Positions 58,210 to 64,000 of a stretch of 64,000 nt of DNA are shown in pieces; the first letter of the stretch is position 1, and each line of letters begins with the position of its first letter. This DNA comes from Wansuia hejianensis (GTDB taxonomy: Bacteria; Bacillota; Clostridia; Lachnospirales; Lachnospiraceae), in assembly GCF_014337215.1 (NCBI RefSeq), contig NZ_CP060635.1:3605501-3669500 (forward strand), in the 5' to 3' direction. The position numbers and the translations under genes are program-made. The notes below the pieces were generated by a model, which searched no databases, was not told the DNA's origin, and saw only the letters and a program-made list of their open reading frames with translations.

Positions 58210-59175
58210 TCAGATTCCGATGGACCGCCGGAGAAACTGTTTCTGCTCAGGGTCCAGGAAGGCGTGCCGAATAGCCGTCTGGAGGAAGCCGCCCATTTCT
58301 TCCGCTGTGAAGGAAAAGGCGTGCTGGAGCAGACTGTGTTCCCGGAATATGTCGGTTCCTGAAACGGTCATGTTATCCGTGTTGATGGTGCAGGGAATGC
58401 CCAGTTCCAGAAAGTGCCGGACCGGGTATTCGGCCAGGGAAGGGCAGGCGCCTGTCTGGAGATTGCTGGTGGGGCACAGCTCCAGGCAGATCTGCTGTTC
58501 GGCAAGCAGGCTCATTACCTGCGGATCTTCCACGCTGCGAAGACCATGCCCGATCCGTACCGCGCCAAAGCTGACGGCGGAGGCGACGCTGTCCGGGCCG
58601 CCTGCCTCGCCTGCATGGGTGGTAAGAGGAAGACCCAGAACCGCAGCTCTGGCAAACAGACCGGAAAAAGCCCTGGTGGGATAGAGAGCCTCTGCACCTG
58701 CCAGGTCTGCGGCTGCCACACCCCTGCCCAGGCGGCGGGAGGCTGTCTCTAATGTTTCCAGATTTTCTGCTTCGTTGCCTTTTCCACGCATACAGCAGAG
58801 GATCAGCCCGGCAAAAAATCCGCTCCGGGCAATTCCGCGGATTGCGGCCTCTGTGATCTCCTCCTGGGTGCAGCCGTTTTTCAGATGGAGCTGGGGCGCG
58901 AAACGGATCTCGGCATAGGCCAGACCTTGCCGCTTCAGACGCCGGCACAGGCTGTCGAAAGCTTTTTCCACAGCCGGAGGGTCCTGAAGAACCAGAAGAG
59001 GCAGGTGAAAACAGGCCAGATAGTCATTCAGCGAACGGCAGGAATCCGGCACCCGGAGGGACTGCGCCAGGGTGCGGCCCTCCGGCACGGGCAGGCGGAT
59101 GGAGCGTTCTGCAGCCAGCTCCCCGACCAGCTCCGGAGTCAGCGAACCGTCCATATGAAGATGCAGATCAATCAT
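58210..59175 (-). CDS. Adenosine deaminase
   Basis: 321 residues of the adenosine/AMP deaminase amidohydrolase family. Metal ligands: DLHLHMDGSL near the start, the His in TTHAGEAGGPDSV (~His190), the catalytic block and the late NTDNMTVSGT (~266-275). HGLRSVEDP is also conserved. It turns adenosine or deoxyadenosine to inosine. It overlaps the end of aroC by eight bases in the same direction; the pairing looks like simple cotranscription. Adenine-type variants of the family are possible. Confidence 0.9.
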   Translation of the reverse strand: MIDLHLHMDGSLTPELVGELAAERSIRLPVPEGRTLAQSLRVPDSCRSLNDYLACFHLPLLVLQDPPAVEKAFDSLCRRLKRQGLAYAEIRFAPQLHLKNGCTQEEITEAAIRGIARSGFFAGLILCCMRGKGNEAENLETLETASRRLGRGVAAADLAGAEALYPTRAFSGLFARAAVLGLPLTTHAGEAGGPDSVASAVSFGAVRIGHGLRSVEDPQVMSLLAEQQICLELCPTSNLQTGACPSLAEYPVRHFLELGIPCTINTDNMTVSGTDIFREHSLLQHAFSFTAEEMGGFLQTAIRHAFLDPEQKQFLRRSIGI

Positions 59176-60268
59176 GGTGCCAAACCTTTTTCACGTTGTC
59201 CAGGCGGCTGCCCATGCCGCACAGCAGGGCGTCCGCCAGTGTGACTGCTGTCATGGATTCTACGACTACGACGGCGCGTGGGACGACGACGGGATCATGA
59301 CGTCCGTGGATTACAATCTCTGTGGGGTCTCCGGAACAGGTCACGGTTTTCTGCGGGGAAGCGATGGAAGGAGTGGGCTTGAAAGCCGCCCGCAGGATGA
59401 TATCACTTCCGTCGCTGATGCCGCCCAGAATCCCGCCTGCATGGTTGGAGAGTTTCGTGATGCGGCCCTGTTCGTCCAATGTGAAAGCATCGTTGTTATC
59501 AGCTCCTGTGGAGGAGGCAGCTGAAAAACCGTCACCGATTTCAACACCCTTTACGGCGCCTATGGACATGATGGCCCTGGCCAGGTTAGCGTCCAGTTTA
59601 TCGAAGACCGGGTCGCCTGCCCCGGGAATCATGCCGTGAACGACGCACTCGATCAGGCCGCCGGAGGAATTCTTCTGCTGCATGCAGGATTCCAGCCATT
59701 GTTCCGCTTCTCTGGCGGCCTCAGGATCAGGCATGTACAGGGAATTGTTGGCTATCTCATCCTGGGAAAAGCTGCGGATCGTTACGGGTCCGATGGAGCG
59801 AGTGTAGGCGCAGAGCGTGATCCCAAGCTCTTTCAGAAGCTGGGAAGCGACAGCGCCTGCGGCTACCCGGCCTATGGTCTCCCGGCCGGAAGAGCGCCCG
59901 CCGCCCCGGTAATCACGGAAGCCGTATTTGACGTCAAAGCCGTAATCCGCATGGCCGGGCCTGTAGCACCTGGCGATCTCACTGTAATCCCTGGATCGCT
60001 GGTCGGTATTGAATACGACCATGGACAGAGGGGTCCCGGTGGTACGTCCCTCAAAGACGCCGGAAAGGATCTCTACCCGGTCGGCCTCTGCCCGTTTCGT
60101 GGTATAGCGGCTCTGTCCCGGCTTCCTCCGGTCCAGAAAGGCCTGTATGGTTTCTTCCTGCAGGGGGAGGCCGGCGGGGCAGCCGTCGACTACTACGCCG
60201 ACCCCTCTGCCGTGGGATTCTCCCCAGGTGGTAATCCTGAAAATAGTGCCGAATGATGAACCTGACAT
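59168..60268 (-). CDS. aroC: Chorismate synthase
   Basis: 366 residues, ATG at 60268 with AAAGGAG. The family hallmarks are all here: GESHGRGVGVVVDGCPAG (~15-32), RPGHADYGF, RGGGRSSGRETIGRVAAGAV (~126-145) and GAD NNDAF-type DEQGRI block, plus PTPSIASPQKTV. It converts EPSP to chorismate with reduced FMN, the last step of the shikimate pathway. Other aro genes are not in the window. Confidence 0.97.
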   Translation of the reverse strand: MSGSSFGTIFRITTWGESHGRGVGVVVDGCPAGLPLQEETIQAFLDRRKPGQSRYTTKRAEADRVEILSGVFEGRTTGTPLSMVVFNTDQRSRDYSEIARCYRPGHADYGFDVKYGFRDYRGGGRSSGRETIGRVAAGAVASQLLKELGITLCAYTRSIGPVTIRSFSQDEIANNSLYMPDPEAAREAEQWLESCMQQKNSSGGLIECVVHGMIPGAGDPVFDKLDANLARAIMSIGAVKGVEIGDGFSAASSTGADNNDAFTLDEQGRITKLSNHAGGILGGISDGSDIILRAAFKPTPSIASPQKTVTCSGDPTEIVIHGRHDPVVVPRAVVVVESMTAVTLADALLCGMGSRLDNVKKVWHHD

Positions 60269-60473
60269 ATGTGTATCTCCTTTGAAATAGGGCTGTTTGT
60301 CTCTGAAATCCAGTTTATCACATTTGTGGTCAAAAGAAAATTACTGATTTATGAGACGGCCGGGGATTCTGCTGCTTTTACGTTGCTCTGCCCCTAAAAA
60401 ATACCTCGTGGAACTTCGTCTGCGGACGGTTACCGGCGGGCTTCTGCGGAGGGATTAAATTTATGTAAAGAGT

Positions 60474-60502
60474 TTGACAAACCAAAGGCGGACGCTTATA
60501 AT
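60474..60502 (+). promoter_or_regulatory. Strong sigma-A promoter upstream of the CorA gene
   Basis: TTGACA (60474-60479) and TATAAT (60497-60502), both perfect, 17 bases apart. It gives a leader of about 175 bases before the transporter ATG at 60687. The 60269-60473 stretch, upstream of aroC, shows nothing else clear. Confidence 0.9.
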
Positions 60503-60563
60503 GGGCTTGTATTGTGGGATAATATTTAGTAAAACCTGGTGATAATAGAAGGGATGTGTTGTT

Positions 60564-60623
60564 ATGGAAGGCGTGCCTGGTCCGAGTAGCGAGGAAGGTC
60601 GAATACAGAAGTTGTATAAATAA
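60564..60623 (+). CDS. Candidate leader peptide upstream of CorA
   Basis: A 19-codon frame, MEGVPGPSSEEGRIQKLYK, with AGAAGGGA about eight bases before the ATG. It ends 64 bases before the CorA start, after which GGACAAA/TTTGTCC forms a hairpin (60633-60660 region). Prolines and paired glutamates near the N-terminus resemble the features of Salmonella MgtL, whose translation reports low Mg2+. That it is translated and regulatory is inference; short frames of this length also arise by chance. Confidence 0.4.
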   Translation: MEGVPGPSSEEGRIQKLYK

Positions 60624-60686
60624 GCAAGGCGGACAAAGGCGTGCTGTTTTTTTGTCCCTTTGCGGACAGAAGAGGAGTATGGCAAC

Positions 60687-61628
60687 ATGGTTAGAATATT
60701 TAAGACGGCGGACGGGGCTCTGGAACAGCTGGAAGAGCCTGCCGATGGATGCTGGATCGCCCTGACGGACCCTACGGCGACAGAGATATTTGAGATCGCG
60801 CAGAAATTCGGGATTGAGGTGGACGATCTCCGGGCACCTCTGGATGAAGAGGAACGGTCGCGTATAGAGGCAGAGGATAATTATACGCTGATCCTTGTGG
60901 ATATACCCGCGTTAGAGGAGAGGAATGATAAGGACTGGTATGTGACAATCCCCATGGGCATCATAGTGGTGGATAAGGTGATCATAACGGTCTGCTTAGA
61001 GGATACGCCGGTGCTGAGCAGCTTTATGGATGGACGTGTCCGCAATTTTTATACTTATATGAAAACACGGTTTATCTTACAGATGCTATACAAGAATGCC
61101 AATATGTATCTGCATTATCTGAGAATAATCGATAAAAAAAGTGAGCAGATCGAGGATCTGCTTCATTCTTCCCAGAAGAACAAGGAGCTGATCGAGCTGC
61201 TGGAACTGGAGAAATGTCTGGTCTATTTTACCACTTCTCTCCGTTCTAACGAGCTGGTTCTGGAAAAACTGATGAAGATTGATTCAATCAAGCATTATCC
61301 GGAGGATGAGGATCTGCTGGAGGACGTCATCATCGAGAATAAGCAGGCCATCGAGATGGCGGGTATCTACAGCAATATTCTGAGCGATATGACAGAGGCC
61401 TTCGCGTCTATTATTTCTAATAACCTGAATATTGTCATGAAATTTCTGGCGACAGTGACCATTGTCCTGTCCATTCCTACGATTATCTTTTCGGCCTACG
61501 GCATGAACCTGAAAGGGATCGGAATGCCATTCGCGGACCATCCCCAGGGTTTTTTGATCGTCTGCCTGTTTTCGCTGGTCGTGTGCCTGGTGGTTGCGTT
61601 GATTATGGCCAAGAAAAAGTTATTCTGA
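60687..61628 (+). CDS. corA: CorA-family divalent metal transporter
   Basis: 313 residues, ATG after AGAGGAGTATGGCAAC. Large cytoplasmic N-terminal domain (~1-245) with long helices (DNYTLILVDIP, KYPEDEDLLEDVI), then two membrane helices with the diagnostic GMN motif (SAYGMNLKGIGMP) in the periplasmic loop, ending AKKKLF. CorA pentamers carry Mg2+ (sometimes Co2+ or Ni2+) into the cell. A strong promoter and possible leader peptide lie upstream. Confidence 0.95.
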   Translation: MVRIFKTADGALEQLEEPADGCWIALTDPTATEIFEIAQKFGIEVDDLRAPLDEEERSRIEAEDNYTLILVDIPALEERNDKDWYVTIPMGIIVVDKVIITVCLEDTPVLSSFMDGRVRNFYTYMKTRFILQMLYKNANMYLHYLRIIDKKSEQIEDLLHSSQKNKELIELLELEKCLVYFTTSLRSNELVLEKLMKIDSIKHYPEDEDLLEDVIIENKQAIEMAGIYSNILSDMTEAFASIISNNLNIVMKFLATVTIVLSIPTIIFSAYGMNLKGIGMPFADHPQGFLIVCLFSLVVCLVVALIMAKKKLF

Positions 61629-61676
61629 AACTGGGGGCGGGGATAGAATACAAAGGATTGTGCTACGGAGGGTAAA

Positions 61677-62531
61677 ATGAAATTTTTGAACAAAATGGAA
61701 CGCAAATTTGGTAAATACGCGATCCGTAATCTTACGAAATATATCATACTGACGTATATTGTCGGATATGTACTCCTGCTGATCAGCAGCTACAGTTCAT
61801 TCAATGTTCTGAGCTGGCTGACGATGAACCCTGGGGCGATCATGCGCGGCCAGGTATGGAGGCTCGTGACCTGGGTGCTGATGCCGCCGGGTTCTCTGGA
61901 TGTATTCACGATTATCATGCTGATTTGCTACTATCAGCTGGGTTCTATTCTGGAACGCACCTGGGGTGCATTCCTCTATAATGTCTACATCTTTTTCGGC
62001 CTTATCATGACGGTAATCGGCGCGTTTATTATGTATTTTGCCGGCGGAGCCCTGCTGATTGAGATGACTGGAGGGATGCTGTTCTCCACATATTATGTCA
62101 GCCTTTCAATATTCCTGGGATTTGCCATGACTTTTCCCGATCAGCAGATGCTGTTTATGTTCATTATACCGATTAAGATCAAATACCTGGCACTGGTGGA
62201 TGTGGTGTATCTGGTCTACAACATGATACAGGGCGGATGGGTCTCCCGTGTGATGATCATCTGTTCACTGGCCAGCACGATTCTGTTCTTCCTGGGGACG
62301 AGGAATTACCAGAGGTTTAATCCCAAGGAGCGGAAGCGGAAGAAGGACTTTACGAAGGCCATGGGCTACGGCCAGGCCAGGGGCGGCGGAAGGGTTGCCA
62401 AGCATAAATGTGCCATCTGCGGGCGGACGGAGCTGGACGACCCGAATCTGGAATTCCGGTTCTGCTCCAAATGTAACGGTAACTATGAATATTGCCAGAA
62501 TCATTTGTTCACACATGAGCATGTCAAGTGA
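61677..62531 (+). CDS. Rhomboid-like membrane protein with C-terminal zinc ribbon
   Basis: 284 residues with five or six membrane helices (from LTKYIILTYIVGYVLLLISS to VMIICSLASTILFFLG) in a rhomboid/Derlin-like order, including RGQVWRLVTWVLMPPG and GGMLFS. The rhomboid GxSG nucleophile Ser is not seen (the loop reads MTGGMLF), so it is probably not a protease. The cytoplasmic C-terminal tail has two CxxC pairs, CAICGR and CSKCNG (~242-270), plus C and H, a zinc ribbon. Probably a membrane chaperone or adaptor; unknown partners. Follows corA by 48 bases. Confidence 0.8.
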   Translation: MKFLNKMERKFGKYAIRNLTKYIILTYIVGYVLLLISSYSSFNVLSWLTMNPGAIMRGQVWRLVTWVLMPPGSLDVFTIIMLICYYQLGSILERTWGAFLYNVYIFFGLIMTVIGAFIMYFAGGALLIEMTGGMLFSTYYVSLSIFLGFAMTFPDQQMLFMFIIPIKIKYLALVDVVYLVYNMIQGGWVSRVMIICSLASTILFFLGTRNYQRFNPKERKRKKDFTKAMGYGQARGGGRVAKHKCAICGRTELDDPNLEFRFCSKCNGNYEYCQNHLFTHEHVK

Positions 62532-62601
62532 GATCCCGGAAGCTGACTGATCAAGACCGGCGCCGGTCCGGTGCGGCGCAGCGGACGGAAGAGATGAAAT
62601 G

Positions 62602-64000
62602 ATGGGAGACGAGAAAAAAAGCATGAAGCGAACGAAAATTATATGTACGATGGGTCCGAACTCAGATAAACCGGGGCTGCTGGAGGGCCTCGTAGATGCA
62701 GGAATGGATGTGGCGCGTTTTAATTTTTCCCATGGAGATCACGCGGAACATAAACTGAGAATGGACCGCCTGAAAGCGATCCGGGAAGAGAAGAAGATCC
62801 CTGTCGCCATACTTCTGGATACCAAAGGCCCGGAGATCCGGACGGGATTGCTGGAAGCCGGACGGAAGGTCAGCCTGGAGGAAGGAGATACCCTGGTACT
62901 GACCACGGAAGAAATCGTGGGGAATGCTCAGAAGGTTTCTATCAGTTACCGGGAACTGCCGTCGGATCTGAAGGAGGGGGATACAGTCCTGATTGATGAC
63001 GGCCTCATCGAGCTGAAGGTAATGGCCCTGACGGATACGGAGATCACATGCCGGATTATTAATGGCGGGGAGCTGGGAGAGCGGAAGGGGATTAATGTGC
63101 CGAACGTGGCAGTCAATCTTCCGGCCATCACAGATAAGGATAAGAGCGATATCCTGTTCGGAATTGAGCAGGACGTGGATTATATAGCGGCTTCTTTTGT
63201 GCGGAAGGCTGAGGACATCCGGGAGATTAAAAGGTTCCTGAGTGAGCACGGCGGAGACCATATTGACGTCATTGCGAAGATTGAGAACGCAGAGGGCGTT
63301 GAAAACATTGATGAAATTATTGCTGTGACAGATGGAGTGATGGTCGCCAGGGGCGACCTGGGTGTGGAGATACCCGCCTACAAGGTGCCGCATATCCAGA
63401 AGACGATCATTGAAAAATGTAATCATCATTATCTGCCGGTTATTACAGCGACGCAGATGCTGGATTCCATGATCCGGAACCCGCGGCCAACCCGGGCTGA
63501 AGTGACAGATGTGGCCAATGCGATCTATGACGGTACAGATGCCATCATGCTGTCAGGGGAGACAGCCATGGGCAAATATCCCATTGAATCGGTTGAAATG
63601 ATGGTGCATATCGCGCTGGAAACAGAGCGGTTTTTAAAATTTGAAAGCTACAGGGATGTAGAGGTTGCCAGAGATTCTGCCAGCGTATCCAGTGCAGTCG
63701 GCTTTGCGGCAGTTGATATGGTGGAACATATCAATGCCGCCTGTATTGCCACGCCAACCATGTCGGGGCAGACGGCCCGGCTGATCTCCAACCTGCGCCC
63801 CAGCGTGCCAATCTATGCGGTGACTCCCCATGAGTGGGCAAAAAGGAAGATGCAGCTCTATTGGGGCGTGAAATCTGTAACAGGCTATATGGAAGATTCT
63901 ACGGAGAATATCATATCCCACGCGCTGTACATGATCGTACGGGAAAAACTTGTTAAAAAAGGTGAAATGGTTATTTTTACAGCCGGAGATCCGGCAACCA
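62602..64000 (+). CDS. pyk: Pyruvate kinase (3' partial)
   Basis: The frame runs off the right edge; about 466 codons are present. Start set at the ATG at 62602 behind GGAAGAG; 62623 is an alternative. Diagnostic blocks: RTKIICTMGPNS, MDVARFNFSHGDH, LLDTKGPEIRTG, IDVIAKIENAEG, MVARGDLGVEIP (Mg/PEP site) and PVITATQMLDSM and PTRAEVTDVANAI. It makes pyruvate and ATP from PEP and ADP at the end of glycolysis. The C-terminal domain is only partly visible; Lachnospiraceae enzymes often carry an extra C-terminal PEP-utilizing domain beyond it. Confidence 0.97.
   Translation, partial: MGDEKKSMKRTKIICTMGPNSDKPGLLEGLVDAGMDVARFNFSHGDHAEHKLRMDRLKAIREEKKIPVAILLDTKGPEIRTGLLEAGRKVSLEEGDTLVLTTEEIVGNAQKVSISYRELPSDLKEGDTVLIDDGLIELKVMALTDTEITCRIINGGELGERKGINVPNVAVNLPAITDKDKSDILFGIEQDVDYIAASFVRKAEDIREIKRFLSEHGGDHIDVIAKIENAEGVENIDEIIAVTDGVMVARGDLGVEIPAYKVPHIQKTIIEKCNHHYLPVITATQMLDSMIRNPRPTRAEVTDVANAIYDGTDAIMLSGETAMGKYPIESVEMMVHIALETERFLKFESYRDVEVARDSASVSSAVGFAAVDMVEHINAACIATPTMSGQTARLISNLRPSVPIYAVTPHEWAKRKMQLYWGVKSVTGYMEDSTENIISHALYMIVREKLVKKGEMVIFTAGDPAT

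Noticed and set aside
60579..60586. GGTCCGAG before corA, resembling part of the ykkC (guanidine-type) riboswitch
   Set aside because: The other conserved ykkC blocks are not seen, and the stretch is inside the possible leader peptide. One 8-base match is not enough.
1..64000. CRISPR array, prophage, transposase or integrase genes
   Set aside because: No regularly spaced repeats and no protein of these families among the real genes; the accessory left half carries no visible mobile machinery.

Overview
The window (64 kb) reads as a chromosome segment of a gut-type Lachnospiraceae bacterium (Bacillota, Clostridia). This rests on strong AGGAGG ribosome sites, roughly 50% GC, clostridial promoters, a T-box before thrS, a ZTP riboswitch, an IMP cyclohydrolase plus separate AICAR transformylase, DUF1540 proteins and 'TGD'-type wall-anchor signals. 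Family placement is inference from gene content; no rRNA, tRNA, CRISPR array or transposase was seen.

Bases 1-35,750 look accessory and are almost entirely carbohydrate or small-molecule metabolism under many local regulators. (a) 1-7,649 has three paralogous AraC regulators around a MATE exporter and two PLP aminotransferases. Between two divergent regulators lies a very strongly folded ~490-base element (6133-6620). (b) 7,686-16,142 holds a DegT aminotransferase, two aldo/keto reductases, a GntR/FCD regulator, an ornithine-cyclodeaminase-like enzyme, three tandem paralogous small proteins, an HpcH-type aldolase and an SDR; I cannot assign a known pathway. (c) 16,255-28,578 reads as a nonulosonate (sialic-acid-like) uptake and breakdown operon: Dpp/Opp-type ABC transporter, ceramidase-fold protein, lyase of the DapA/NanA family, YhcH-like protein, NanE, ROK kinase, NagA and a DMT exporter. 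(d) glyA is followed directly by a headless wall-anchored protein, then a cytoplasmic sialidase-fold protein, two odd SDRs and a Gfo/Idh oxidoreductase.

Bases 35,890-64,000 are mostly housekeeping: ZTP riboswitch-purO-AICAR transformylase; an AraC/SDR divergent pair; a deoxyinosine-type DNA glycosylase; a CsoR-like regulator with an Mrp ATPase; an HPr-like protein; a PD-(D/E)XK/Rad3 helicase fusion; LysR; T-box-thrS; DUF1540; a lipoprotein; a GntR regulator with two uroporphyrinogen-decarboxylase-family methyltransferase-like genes; a PurF homologue without its catalytic Cys; IclR with a third URO-D-family gene; infC-rpmI-rplT with an attenuator and AUU start; aroC-adenosine deaminase; a CorA transporter preceded by a possible leader peptide; a rhomboid-like protein; and the start of pyk.

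The main unexplained signals are the nested hairpin element at 6133-6620, the tandem small-protein trio at 12267-13632, the ceramidase-fold protein inside the nonulosonate operon, the truncated surface protein after glyA and the CorA leader.
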